Shown here: positions 52,898 through 64,000 of the stretch, in pieces
Numbering within the stretch: the stretch's first letter is position 1
Layout of the letters: every line of letters starts with the position of its first letter
Assembly (NCBI GenBank): GCA_015179125.1
Contig: WHVA01000178.1
Location: 62,001 to 126,000 of the forward strand
Direction of reading: 5' to 3'
From: Gautieria morchelliformis
Lineage: Eukaryota; Basidiomycota; Agaricomycetes; Gomphales; Gomphaceae
DNA: 64,000 bases
Position numbers and translations under genes: made by a program
Notes under the pieces: generated by a model
What the model was told of the DNA's origin: nothing
Database searches by the model: none
The model's input: only the letters and a program-made list of their open reading frames with translations

Positions 52898-55800
52898 TTA
52901 CAATGCAGTAATGGTTGGAATCTCCCCCAGACGTATCTTCGCTGCTGCGAACGGAGTGAGGGTAACGTTAAATACACCGCTAATGCATGTGTTGGGGCTC
53001 TGAGGAGGCGGGGCTGCCGCATTCTGGACAACCGCCCATTCAATGTTGCACGCTTTCGCAGTGAGCGTGACAGGCTGTGCGCCCGGTGCCCAGGCATAGT
53101 AAGGCATTGCAGATATCTGTGCTGACTTGTCGTTGACAGTCAGTGTCGTCGGATCAATAGCAATACGCCAGTCCATGGTCGGGAGTAACGTGTGGTCACG
53201 GTCCTGGTGTATGAAAGGCGTCGTATAATTGGGCGTGATGGCGGGAAATAGCCTCTCTGTATCGCTCAGAGCCTGGGGGTTTCTGTACACCAATGTGAGT
53301 TATTGGTTCATTTTGTGTGAAAATATACATATCATACCGCCACGAGAATGTTGATGTGTCGTTGTGTGATATTTCGACCGCATAATTCAATGGACCTCGA
53401 TTTATGGCAACTGCCCCACTCGAACGTGTCTCGACTTGTAAGGGCATATCGAGCGTTATGTCAAATTGTGTCATACCAGGGTCGATCTATATTACAGCAC
53501 GGATTGGTGAATGTGGATCGACGCTTCCAGGAAACACCTCATACCTGAACAGAATGCAGAGAGGTAGACACATCAGGGTTGAGGAGGACTGGGCGTGCGT
53601 TGTTGAAAGCTATAGTACTTCGGTTACTACCCAGTGCCCACGATGGGACGCGGACATTGAACACAAATGGTTTGGAGGCAGTAATCGTATATTTGAGGGT
53701 AGACCCGAAGGGATAAAGAGTGTCCACGGTCACTAGTCGTGATGGAGGGAGGGGGAGGGGAGTTGTTAAATGGCTGCAGAAAATGAACGAATTAAATTTG
53801 CAAACCTTCCACATTGTTATCATTCGCCAACGTTGTTGAAAGTGTGGCAGGCCCCAAAAATATGTGCATGAGTGTCCCAAGAGATTGGTCGGTGAGGAAA
53901 GAGTGTGACCAAAATTTGGGATACCCTTGAGGGAAGTTCACCTTCTCAGAGAACTAATCAATGTATCGTATAATATGCAGGCTAGATATCACAGACCGTG
54001 CAGCAAGGGTAGTTCCTAGCCACTTACACTTTAGTCTAAAGCTTCATACCACGAGGGGGAAGACTCACGGCTCTAGACCAAATACATTCGAATATCCAAG
54101 GTTATCGCCCCAAGGAAAGTCGGGAGTCATATTCTTCGCCCAAATCTGATTTACTGTGCAAATACATGTGTAATACACGTGTGAATGACTGAATGCAGGT
54201 GACAAATATATGAAGGACAATCACCTTGCTGGTCATACTGCCGTGCTGGATACATCAAGAACTCTCGTAAGCCGTTTATAACGTCTGTTTGAATGCACTC
54301 ACTCCACCAATCAGGCATAATTGCCGCTGGCAAGGCATTATAGGCTGACAGAAATTGTAAGCGTCGGCAATGAGCAACTTATTGTAAGTGCATACGTACC
54401 GAGTTTTTCTACTCTGTCGGCGACGGTGTTGTTTCCAAACGACTGGTAGATAGTCGCGAGCGAGAACATCTGCTCACTGCATCGTCATAATGCGTTGTCA
54501 ACATTAATGCATAGAAAGTTCTGCAAGCCTACGCACACGACATCGCAGGTTTCGGTGCTGAGTGTTCAGATAGAGGTCAAAATATGAAATCATAGTATGA
54601 GTGGAATTGCTTGCACCCTCGGGAAGGGTCTAATCCAGCGAGATGCTCATCAGCAGCAAAAGTACCTGCATATATGTATATGTCAGCCAAGTCAGGTCTC
54701 GGCATGAATAATAGCTCACCAGATTCTCGGCCATGGTATGTGTATAAAAGGTCGAGACGATCGAAAGTACTCTGTACGTCGCTTTCGTCCTGCGTGAAAC
54801 GATAGGACAGGGCCTCCGACTTCAGCGCTGCGAGGTGATCGTTTATAACATATACCCTGCGGCACGAGCATGAGTCTGACCTTCAGCAATATTCACGCCG
54901 TGACTAGTAGTCGAATGAACTTGTCGTGAGATCATATCCTGTAAGCTCCTCCAAGTCGTGGCACTTACTTTGGCATAGTGTAGTTAGTCACCGCTTCTTT
55001 AGGGAAAGCTGCGTCTGTGAACCAGTCATTTTTCCTTCAAATAACAAACAACCAAAACCAATTGAGTACTCTTGAGCAACCCACGCTGGAAATTCATACC
55101 AATCGAAACCGGAGCTTTTCACGAGTTGCATGGTCTCGAGCAGCATACTTTCTTGACCTAACGATACCATTGAGACACTGCACATGAGTGACTATAAATG
55201 CTCACCTTGAGGATAGTTGTCATATAGCCATTGCAAGGAATAGACAAGCTGTCGCAGAGATGTTCAGTGTGTGTTGGCGAGAAATGAAGATCCGCAGTGT
55301 ACCTCTTCCCAGCGGACGTACTGGTAGGCGAACTGGTCACCCATATCCGCGTTTCCTTCCTGCCCATTGACCCAAATCTCGTGGACGAGTGCGATAAATC
55401 GGTGCATCGCATCGACAATCCGTTCATTTTCCTCAGGTGCAGCCTCTGCATATTGCTTATACCGCGAAGTGGGTCGTCATTTCGTTCGTATATCGTTTAA
55501 AATGAAAAAAAATGCGCACAATGAGCCCGAACAATATTAGATACCGCGGCCAAACGAGTCGGGGAATTGTAGAGTTGGTAGGGGCCTCGGGCCCGATCCA
55601 GCCATCAGCTTGTTGGTGATCCAATACATAATCCAGGAAGGACTTCGCCTGACTCATCAGACGGGTGTCCTCTAGCTGGAATGCCAAAGTGACAATGCCA
55701 TTACTGGTATGGTATGTCAGAGGATCCAAGGTGTAAAGCAGGTTTACAGAACTCACAACCAGTATGGAGCAGCTTCGTGCATTTCGCTATATTCGATAGG

Positions 55801-56175
55801 ACCACCCGTCCAAATTGAACCTGCGACACTGGGAAAACGTGGCGGGAGGGTAAGTAATTTACTCTGAGTAATGTGCGAAGTCTGTAGACAAGACCCAACT
55901 AGCTATAAAACTCCTGGGTGTGCCCCGGAAGACCGTCTGCCTGTATATGGGCCTGATCGAGCGCCCATCCGGAAGGTTTTACGACGCCTGTAGGAAGTCG
56001 TTTGTACAACAATGGTAGAACTGTGTAGAGGCAAGTTAATATATAGTCAGTATGATCGAGGGGGACACCAGATGAGATGCTCACGGGTGGTATTCGTGGC
56101 CGATGCGACGGTAATAGTCATGCTTAACAGCGCCACCGCCGTGTTGACCAATGAGCTGAGGGGCCACTGTTGCAT
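52898..56175 (-). CDS. Secreted glycoside hydrolase of the GH127 (DUF1680) type, multi-exon
   Basis: The start is chosen at 56175 because MQQWPLSSLVNTAVALLSM makes a signal peptide ending near ASA. After the first intron (gtgagc at about 56084) come LPTGVVKPSGWALDQAHIQA and GLPGHTQEFYS, then SIWTGGPIEYSEMHEAAPYW. DHQQADGWIGPEAPTNST and RLVWPRYLIL, hallmark segments of the (alpha/alpha)6-barrel family, follow. Later exons include PDWWSECIQTDVINGLREF, ASKPFVFNVRVPSWALGSN, AINRGPLNYAVEI and the last exon ending LGEIPTITAL at 52898. The family includes beta-L-arabinofuranosidases. Substrate specificity here is not known. It would act outside the cell on plant cell-wall sugars. About ten short introns; not every border was resolved, so integrity is probable but unproven. 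Confidence 0.75.
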
Positions 56176-57136
56176 GCAGAATGTCTCAGGGCTAGATCGG
56201 AAATGGTGAGGCGAGTCAATAAAATATACCATGTTATTTCGAGTGAAAATCCTTCGCGCGATATTGAGCAACTCCAAATAGTTGTGCAAAGCTTGCAAGT
56301 TGAAATGGGCTCCATCGACCTTATATCCCCTAGGAAGTTCCGTGACACTCAACTTTGAAATTGGAGAAGACGACCCGGTGCAACGGTCCGTTGGGCGGGA
56401 CGAGCCACCAGACGCGTGACCAGTTGTGTAGAGGTGGCAAGTTGAGATGGGCTTCGTGTCTTACATCCATTAGGCAGTCCCATAGTAGGGATGAATCGTT
56501 TTCAGAATGGCGGAAAAACCAGAAGCTGAGATTTCCTTAGCCTAAATGTTACGGCTGAGGTGGACCGCTCCACAAACACTCCACATGCAAAACTTCACGC
56601 CGCTTAAAAAAGTGAGCTGGCCCGGCGTCCGCCAGGTATGTGTACATGTGCTCGACCCCGTTCGTCAAAGCATCATCGGTATCAGGTTGAATCCAGCTGT
56701 GTATACATGTATTCCCGATGCGCTCTTGGGACTGGATCATCAATGTGGGAGAATGGATGGAAGCGATATCGGTACCATAGGACATTGCGTCTGAAACATA
56801 GCGTTCTTCTAGCCGCTCCAGCCAGCACATTAATGTGCTGGCTGGAGCGGCTACTAGAAGAACGTTATGATGATAGCAGATAATATGCATTCCAGGTAGG
56901 AATCCTAGCTGTCTCTCAGCTTCCCCTTCCACTGACGGAGGTTCCAGCAATATATATGTCTAATCAAGGATCGGAAGCCAGCGTCTTCGGGTGTGATGAT
57001 CGTCGACACAGCCGCCAGGATGGGCTCAGCAAGCACTTTTCGGCAGGCACGTGACCCTACGAAAACTTCCTCTTGATGACGGCCCTGGATATGTACTTAA
57101 GTACTTATAGGCTGTCCTTCGTTGGCTCGCCCTTTC
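56176..57136. other. Intergenic region between divergent GH127 and MTAP genes
   Basis: It holds the 5' flanks of both genes and the palindrome at 56810-56853. A minus-strand frame of 133 codons (56950-56549) spans the palindrome but has no recognisable features and is not taken as a gene. Confidence 0.6.
56810..56853. repeat. Perfect 44-bp palindrome with outer inverted arms
   Basis: TAGCCGCTCCAGCCAGCACA and onward is its own reverse complement, centred on TTAA. Outside it CGTTCTTCTAG (left) and CTAGAAGAACG (right) extend the inverted repeat with a 3-base offset. It would form a strong hairpin. Confidence 0.95.
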
Positions 57137-58249
57137 ATGTCTGAACTCCCCAGCGGTGCGTCTTGTTTGTTTAGTGTTGTAACCCGCTAAGCAGCTATAG
57201 TGCTCATCGGTGTGATTGGAGGAAGTGGTCTCTACGAGCTTGACAACCTAACGCCTGTGTAAGTCTTCTAGTTATGCCACGAGTCTCGCAGCCAGAACTG
57301 TTTCTATTTCAGAACCCAGGTTAACCCAGAGACTGTGCGTGACATGCGCTCAAATGTGCCGCACACGTCCTGACCTCCCACCAGCCCTGGGGCCACCCTA
57401 GCTCCCCCATCACAATCGCACGTCTCCCCTCTGGCGTGCACCTCGCATTCGTTGCGCGCCACGGCACCGGGCACACCTACGGGCCCTCCTCCATCCCCGT
57501 CCGCGCCAACATCGCCGCACTCAAGGCTCTGGGCGTGAAGGCCATCGTCGCCTTCTCTGCGGTCGGCTCCCTGCGCGAGGAGATCCGCCCCGGCGACTTT
57601 GTCCTGCCAGACCAAATCATTGACCGCACCAAAGGCGTCCGTCCGTGCACCTTTTTCGACGACGCGGCTGGCGTCGTTGCACACGCGACGTTCGGCGATC
57701 CGTTCTCGAGGAAACTCGTCGAGTTCTTGGCGCCCAGGGTGAAGGCTGCTCTGGATGGACGGGGCGTGGGTCTGCATTTGGGGAAGACGGTGGTGTGCAT
57801 GGAGGGACCCCAGTTCTCGACCCGCGCGGAGAGCAGGATGTACCGCGCGTGGGGCGGCGACATCATCAACATGAGCGTCCTTCCCGAGGCCAAGCTGGCG
57901 CGGGAGGCTGAGTTGGGGTGTGTGTTGCATGTGGGACGGCATGCGCCTCTGACGCTAGCGTCCCTGCAGATATGCTCTCATCGCAACGTCGACGGACTAT
58001 GACGCGTGGCGCGTGGGCGAGGAGGCTGTCACCGCAGCCGAGGTCTTCAAAACACTCAAGACCAACGCCGACACGGCGCGACACGTCACGAGCGAGATTC
58101 TCGAGGAGCTTCATGCTGTAGTCGAGACAGGCGACATCTTGTCAGAGGAAGAGGGATCCATGAAATACTCAATAATGCGGGACCCCGCACTCGTGCCGGA
58201 AGAAGGGAGAAGACGATTGGCGTACATCCTGCCGAGCTACTTCTCGTGA
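57137..58249 (+). CDS. S-methyl-5'-thioadenosine phosphorylase (methionine salvage), five exons, 305 aa
   Basis: Exons 57137-57155, 57195-57258, 57313-57334, 57385-57917 and 57970-58249 join in frame to 306 codons including TGA. All introns are gt..ag and 39-54 bp. The protein begins [20 protein letters not shown] with the phosphate-binding GGSGLY loop. It continues [88 protein letters not shown] and [10 protein letters not shown], all diagnostic of MTAP. It splits methylthioadenosine with phosphate to adenine and methylthioribose-1-phosphate in the cytosol, recycling the by-product of polyamine synthesis. The length matches the family. The 19-bp first exon decides the start; no competing ATG gives the GGSGLY frame. 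It is divergent from the GH127 gene and 297 bp upstream of the peroxidase. Intact. Confidence 0.95.
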
Positions 58250-58546
58250 GGCTGTCCGCTCATTTTTGTTTCTGTAGAATGTTGTGCCGAGACGTGGAAT
58301 GTTGAAAGCTGGTCGTAGATAATGCATTCATGGCTGCGTAAATTCTGTACCTTGAGCCTGGACCGTAAATAGTTCGTCTAGTGCGTGCTTGTGGCGGGCG
58401 GCTAGCGTATGCGGTGGAGCGGCATCAAAACGCGGCGACTAAGTACGTATACAGTCGACCCTGCGCAGCTGGTCTCGCTAGAAAAATGGCTATAAGTATA
58501 TTAATTACGGGGCTTTCCTCTCTACAGCAGCCCACTCTCATTCATA

Positions 58547-60571
58547 ATGCGGCACATCACCGCCTCCACCATCCTTTCTGCTGCGTTGTTTGCTGCGTTC
58601 GCATGCCCTCCTTCATATGCGTTCCCTGGCAGACACGCCGTGTCTCACAAACACGTCAAGCGCGCCGCGTCTCTCAAGCCCCGCGGTGTCTCTATCCTTA
58701 GTAGTATGTTGTGAGGCGGCTTCTGTCTCCCTCGATCCTGATACTCGTCCCCTCAGACCCCGTCGCGCAGCCCAACTTACCTAGTCTAGCGAGTCTAAAG
58801 AGTCAAGGGGCTGCCAGTGGGGCGTCGTCGTTGGATCTGGATAATATCCAGGGTGATGTTCTGTGCGTCTTCATGCCCAATCTTCTGCATTTGAAATCCC
58901 GACCTTTCGCGTTTCGCTTTGTTTTTCGTAGTGTTGGCATGAAGAAGAAAGTCGAGTCGTTCTGGTTTTTCACGATCACCGACGCCCCGCAGTTCCAGAC
59001 CGCCCTGTCGCAGGAGATCCATGATCGCATCACGACGACGTCCCAGATGCTCGATGTCAGTAATGAGCCCACCACCGCCGTTAACATTGCATTCTCGCAG
59101 AAAGGTCTCCTCGCATTGGGTGTTGAAGAACCTCTTGACGATTCAGATTTTACCTCCGGTCAGGCTGCGGACGCGACGGCCCTTGGTGATCCCGGAACTG
59201 GCAACTGGGTGCAAGCATTCACTGGCAATAGCCCGGACATCCACGGCGTGTTTCTACTGGCCTCAGATTCGACGGACAATATCAACAGCGAGCTCGCCGA
59301 GTTACAGTTAATACTAAACAACTGCGCCACAGAGGTGTACCGCCTGGATGCTGCCGCGCGCCCAGGTGACCAGGAGGGCCATGAGCGTGCGTATTGTTTG
59401 CAGTTCGGAGACGCTCAGAGTGTCTCTTTTTTAAAGAGAACTTTTTTCGTGCTGACCGTCTTGCGTGCACAGACTTTGGCTATATGGATGGCATCAGCCA
59501 GCCGGGCGTGGAGGGCTTCACTACCAATCCCGTCCCTGGACAAACGGTCATCCCTGCGGGCATGATCCTGCTAGGCGAGAATGGCGACACCGGCACGCGC
59601 CCCGACTGGGCCAAGGATGGCTCGTTCCTCGCGTTCCGCCAGCTGAAGCAGTTCGTCCCCGAGTTCAACAAGTTCATCACGGACAACCCTCTCCCGGTGC
59701 CCGGGCTCACCAGCGAGCAAGGCTCCGAGCTTCTTGGCGCACGCATATTCGGCCGGTGGAAGAGCGTGCGTCCCTGATAATTCCGAGAACGCTTCTCCTC
59801 CCTCCTGTTGACGCACTGCTCTGTTTACTTCAGGGTGCGCCCGTCGACCTCGCCCCGCTGTTCGACGACCCTGTGCTTGCAGCCGACCCCAACCGCAACA
59901 ACAACTTCACGTACGCGCACCCTGGCGCGAACATCCTGTCGGACCAGACCAATTGCCCCTTCTCTGCGCACACGCGAAAAACCGCACCCCGCGCCGACTT
60001 CGACCCCGTCAACACGGCGAACCACATCATCCGGGCTAGTATACCTTATGGTCCGGAGGGTGAGCCGTATTACGCTTTGCATGCGTGCTAGTATCGCAGG
60101 ATGACCGATTCATCACCGCGCAGTCACTCCCTCCGAGGCACAGTCGAATACCACCACCGTCGAGCGTGGCCTCGCTTTCGGTGCGCATCGCACAATCCAC
60201 TATGGCGCTCACACTGACAGAGCATCTCTCTCTAGTGGCGTACCAATCCGACATCGGGCAGGGCTTCCGGTTCATCCAGCAGAATTGGGCGAACAACCCG
60301 GAGTAGGTGTCTCTCGTGTCCTTCCCACCTCTCACGTTTCGGGCTCACGGCTTCCCCCAGCTTCATGTTCGGGAAGAACGACTCCACGCCCGGGTTTGAC
60401 CCTCTCATAGGCGCTAATCAAGGGGGCCCGCGGACGGTGTCTGGTCTCGATCCTACCAACTCTTCCCGCGACTTCACGCTTCTTAAGGACTTCATCGAGT
60501 CGCGCGGTGGCGAGTATTTCTTCACGCCCCCCGTGTCGGCCATCAATGGCAGACTAGCGGTCCCAGTCTAG
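58547..60571 (+). CDS. Secreted DyP-type (dye-decolorizing) haem peroxidase, eight exons, 528 aa
   Basis: Exons 58547-58703, 58757-58862, 58932-59386, 59473-59765, 59834-60059, 60124-60180, 60221-60302 and 60361-60571 join to 529 codons ending TAG. A signal peptide (MRHITASTILSAALFAAFAC to SYA) and a basic pro-region precede the mature start near DNIQGDVLVG. The GxxDG motif is GYMDG, with the catalytic distal Asp at about 245. The proximal haem His is about 383 (SAHTRKTAPR) and the distal Arg about 404 (HIIRASIPYG). The spacings of 138 and 21 residues are as in characterised fungal DyPs. The C-terminal part reads FIQQNWANNPDF and GGEYFFTPPVSAI. It uses H2O2 to oxidise dyes and phenolics outside the cell; white-rot fungi deploy it on lignin-derived compounds. 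No broken residue was found. It converges with CCT beta downstream. Confidence 0.95.
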
Positions 60572-60868
60572 ATGTTGTCTTTTCGTCTCCTTTGCTTTGC
60601 TTTCTGATGGACTGCCTGCTGTTAGTCGAAAATTTATCAAGAACAATGTGACAGAATACACACTCTCCTTTTTGCTGCCCCATTGTAGCTAACCTGAATA
60701 ATATACTCTGGACTTTCGCTTGAAGCTGGCATCCACGCAAGCTTCGTGTCCAAAGTGTCAATGAGCGCCGTAGCCTGCTGCATATAACTGCTTGCTGTTA
60801 ATCTCCAGTTGCATGGGTGGATCGTATTAATATAATATTAGACAACCCTGTATGTATTATATCAATGT
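60572..60868. other. Short convergent spacer between DyP and CCT beta
   Basis: About 300 bp holding both 3' untranslated regions. No terminal repeat or gene was seen. Confidence 0.6.
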
Positions 60869-62871
60869 CTACCCTTCTCGCTTCCGAGGCGTCGATCGCA
60901 GTATTGTGTCCACCCTGGATGCGATAGTGAGTCGGAGCTCGTCATAAAAGCTTGAAACAAACGTACCTCAGGATCATCTCGGCCCCCTCACTAGCACTGA
61001 TGACGACTTGTTGTTTGAGCTTGAAGCTCTCAGTGACACCAAGTTTTTTCATGGACCCGATTCCACCGTGGTACATATCTAGCCAGGCAACGGCCCGAAT
61101 GTTAGTGCTGGAAAGTGGGGCGACGGCAGACACGACGCACCTAGTCCAGAATCCGTCTTCCCCTCGTAATGCGCGGCCCGGAGACGCGACACGAGCTCCG
61201 AAGAGTCATACCCGGCGTTGTCTGCGAGGATGGTAGGAATCTGCCGGAGAGCGTGTCCGAAGGCCTCAGCGGCGATGGCCTTTTTGCCGACAACCTTCCG
61301 CGCCGCCTCGTCTACGGCACAGCTCATCAGCATCTCTGAGCAGCCTCCGCCGAGCACGACGCGGGTCTCCTTGACCGTCTGCGAGAGCACGGACAACGCA
61401 TCATGCAGGGACCGTTCCGCCTCGTCGACCATCTGGTTTGTCGAGCCGCGGAGTACGACCGTGCATGCCTGCCCAGCTGCTACGCCCGAAAACTTGATCA
61501 GCTGCAACGCATGTCAGTGTCTCTAGAATAGATGGTGAAGGAGGGTGTTAAGGGTACTTTATCCTCGCCGATCATAATCTCCTCGATCAGATCGCATCTC
61601 CCAAGCTTTACCAGGTCTGGGCGTTCGAACGTACTAGCGATCTCCCCACCCGTTACCAGCGATAAGCGCTCGACACCTTCAAAGTCGGCATGTTCAATCG
61701 ACATGATACCCTGCTCCGCGAGCAAATTTTCGGGGTAATTGTAGATCAGTTGGCGGTTAACAAAGCAATTGATGCCATGCGCCGCTATCGACGCCACTTT
61801 TGCTTTCATTTTTTCCTAAAAGCTGTTCAATATCCCAGCGTCATAAGGTGGTCCGACGTGCACTCACTCGCTCGGCCCGTTCGAGCTCAGCGAGCTTCCC
61901 TGTGCCATCCACCTTGACCCTGGCACCGAAAATTTTGATTTTGTCCGTATCCATTGCTGAATAGCGCTCTGAGACGTGTATCGCGTGTTCAATGGACAAC
62001 GCTCACAAGTGTTTGCGATCAGAATTTTGGCATTCTCCATCCGTTTTGGAGAGTTAACGGCAATGGACTTGTCCAAGATGAACCCTGTTCAGAGAATGAG
62101 TCGCCGATGGCCTAACGAGAGACACAGCTTACCTTCGTCTAAATAGGAGTCCGCAAGCTTCCCGCCGACCTTTTTTATGATTTGGATATGGTCAAGGTCT
62201 GTCGAGCCTTGTAATCGTAGCACCGCATCTACAGCAAGATTCGCAAAGTAGTCTTTGTCCTGTGCGAGGACTTTTGAGGACAAAGTCGTCCGTGCAATAT
62301 TAAACAGGTCTTCACGGAACTTGGCAGGCTCAGAGCTGTGGCAATAAAGGGTAAAAACATTCCCGAATGTGGATACATGTAAAGAACGCACCTGTGGTCA
62401 ATGGCAGATTTCTCTAATGCGTCCAGCGCGGCTGCGCTCGCGATCCTGTAACCCTCCACGATCGTTTGTGGATGGATTTTGGCAGCAACCAGCTTCTCCG
62501 CCTCCCGTAACAGCTCGGCGGCCAGCACGCACACGCTCGTCGTCCCGTCTCCCACTTCATCGTCCTGCACCTTCGAAATGTTGACCAAGATCTTGGCAGC
62601 GGCGTTGTCGAGCTGAATGGACTTGAGAATCGTGGCGCCATCATTTGTCACGTTGATATCCCCTGATGACCCCGATTGGAGAATTTTGTTCATGCCCTTG
62701 GGACCCAGTGTCGATTTGACCAGGTCACCGAGCGCGAGGGCGCCCACGAACGACGAGAGCCGAGCATTCTCTGCCTTTTCTTCTGTCGCCTATGAAAAGC
62801 GTGTGGATATTGTGGTAGCGTCAAACGGCAAGAAACACTGTTACCTCTTCTCCAAAGATATTCATCGACAT
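60869..62871 (-). CDS. CCT2: T-complex protein 1 subunit beta (CCT2), cytosolic chaperonin
   Basis: It starts at 62871 with MSMNIFGEE, is spliced across 62844-62790 to [20 protein letters not shown], and continues [36 protein letters not shown] and [20 protein letters not shown]. Later exons give [19 protein letters not shown], ATPase and hinge segments [11 protein letters not shown] and [18 protein letters not shown], and [21 protein letters not shown] last small exon encodes [14 protein letters not shown] before TAG at 60869. ATP-binding GDGTTS and NDGAT motifs are intact. The pattern matches the beta subunit rather than other CCT subunits. Eight such subunits form each ring of TRiC, which folds actin and tubulin in the cytosol. 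Several introns of 50-60 bp. It is a single-copy housekeeping gene and a useful anchor for placing the genome. Confidence 0.93.
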
Positions 62872-63389
62872 TCTGAAATTGCAAGCAGAGATGAAGCGAA
62901 GGCGCCGCTACGTACGTAAGATTGTGTGAATAATTCGCAGCGAGCGCTTGGGATAGCTCTCCAGTATTAATTGGAGCTCAGCGCTCCAGAGCAACAAGTC
63001 AAGCTTCAAGACAAGCGCAGTTTCATCATGACTGGCCACACCTGGATCCTCAAGATTCCTCTCCCGCGGTAGCTCATAGGACACCAAATTGTCATACCAA
63101 CCAAGGGTTGGAGTAAAAAATTCCGCCCTTTCCGTACCATAATCACAATATATATTATAAAGCACGCTTGATGCTTTGTTCAACTTCAATAACCTACATA
63201 CAAAGGACTGACCCACAGTACAGCGTGTGTCTAAAAGAAAGATGTAATCAGCTATAAATCGTGCCTTTCAGGACTCCCGAGGCAGGCAGGTATCTTCGTG
63301 GGTATCACGATATTGTTTACGAGTGAACACCCGGTCGCTATTGGCAACTTCAAGTTGACTTACTTTCAGCTGGGATGCGAGAACATGAC
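62872..63389. other. Upstream region of CCT2 and downstream part of the zinc-finger gene
   Basis: A 102-codon minus-strand frame (63216-62908) reads through the likely CCT2 promoter and has no recognisable motif. The 3' exons of the zinc-finger gene probably fall at about 63250-63389 but could not be placed. Confidence 0.4.
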
Positions 63390-63931
63390 TCACCAGTTGC
63401 TGCATCTGTACTGCCTGCTGTTCATTGAAGCGACATGTCGGACGGCATCTTGTTTGCGCTCAAATACGGCGTTGCTATGTGAAACTATAAACGGCAAGTA
63501 GAAGAACAGCAGAGCGTGGACGAACCAAGTTGTGCATAAGAAAGGTTTCTCTTGAAGGTGTACGGATCGAATGTGCGTGATCAATTGGGTCCGTTTGGCG
63601 AATCCCACGGGATATCTACAACCTTCCCAGCCACAAAAATATGTTGTGACCCCATCGCGCGAGATTTCGACGACCAGATGGTCGAGAGCGTGGCCCGACA
63701 TCGTGTTACTTCTTTCAATCCATGCATGCTGAATGGCAGGGAAAAACATTGGCGCTGTCGTGCACTCGGGCTATGGGCCGCACTTACCTGCATTGGGTCT
63801 GCAGTAGGAGGCATCTGGGATGTTCCACCGTAGCTTCTGCCACCTACCCAACAGTTCATGAGTGCCCAGAAGACCTTTACGAAGTACTTACTGGATTCAC
63901 CTGATCCGGCACCTACACCGTAGGATACCAT
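63390..63931 (-). CDS. C2H2 zinc-finger protein, partial gene model
   Basis: On the minus strand the first finger is YFCGWEGCRYPVGFAKRTQ..THIRSVH (C-x4-C..H-x4-H). It is followed by LQEKPFLCTT and an intron beginning gttcgt and ending acatag, then CNAVFERKQDAVRHVASMN and QYRCSN at a further gtgagt donor (about 63388). Two or three Cys2His2-like units thus cross exon borders; the second appears to lack its last His. Such arrays usually bind DNA. The N-terminal exon (MVSYGVGAGSG near 63931, followed by gtgaat) is uncertain, and the true start or end may lie elsewhere. It is divergent from nothing visible inside the window. Confidence 0.5.
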
Positions 63932-64000
63932 CTCCGTAGGGTAAGGCTGGTTACTGTCTGTCCATCCACTTTCATTAGATGGTTCGTGATATCACGGGGT

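Noticed and set aside
56549-56950. 133-codon frame between GH127 and MTAP
   Set aside because: It spans a perfect palindrome in an intergenic region and shows no recognisable segment.
62908-63216. 102-codon frame upstream of CCT2
   Set aside because: It lies in the promoter region and has no domain or splice evidence.
1-64000. tRNA, rRNA or other structured RNA genes
   Set aside because: No cloverleaf with intact arms or rRNA-like block was noticed by eye; a covariance-model scan would be decisive.

Overview
The window is fungal nuclear DNA, almost certainly from an agaricomycete basidiomycete and plausibly a white-rot polypore. The evidence is the very short introns (about 40-90 bp, gt..ag), a secreted DyP-type peroxidase, a cytosolic CCT beta chaperonin gene, chromodomain Ty3/gypsy elements, and basidiomycete-style BTB and integrase-core gene families. 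No bacterial operons, rRNA or tRNA genes were seen.

Roughly 1-48.4 kb is a transposon graveyard and nursery. A partial Ty3/gypsy element (copy A, 1-3757) is followed by a broken hypothetical gene and a short repeat. Next comes a Ty1/copia element spread over 6.2-26.6 kb by later insertions. The first of these is a 4.4 kb element with inverted termini that carries an intron-containing DnaJ gene fragment and two solo LTRs. The second is a 6.6 kb gypsy element (copy C) that itself carries a solo LTR, an intact pogo-type transposon and another solo LTR. Further right are a decayed RecQ-like helicase gene with a solo LTR inside a solo LTR, a TRIM-like miniature retrotransposon split by another solo LTR, a degenerate gypsy (E) with a MITE and a solo LTR, a GC-rich minisatellite, and gypsy D fragments split by the complete 6.2 kb gypsy copy B (42162-48360). 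Most boundaries are fixed by 5-bp target-site duplications (or TA), so the order of insertions can be read directly.

From 49 to 64 kb the sequence becomes gene-like: an integrase-core gene with a nonsense codon (-), a BTB/POZ gene (+), a secreted GH127-type glycosidase (-), methylthioadenosine phosphorylase (+), a DyP peroxidase (+), CCT beta (-) and a C2H2 zinc-finger gene (-). The MTAP and DyP exon structures join in frame and look intact. MTAP and DyP are in tandem, and DyP and CCT beta converge.

Points worth attention are: (i) two gypsy families share a Tf1-like self-priming layout, with a 10-nt match between a segment about 33 bp after the LTR TATA box and the sequence 2 nt past the 5' LTR; (ii) LTR families carry arrays of family-specific short motifs, including a 19-unit, exactly 10-bp-periodic GGAA array; (iii) Arg codons in the elements are repeatedly turned into TGA, as expected for CpG deamination; (iv) host-gene capture by a DNA element; (v) a TRIM with a half-tRNA initiator-Met primer site; (vi) an extra ORF downstream of pol in gypsy C.
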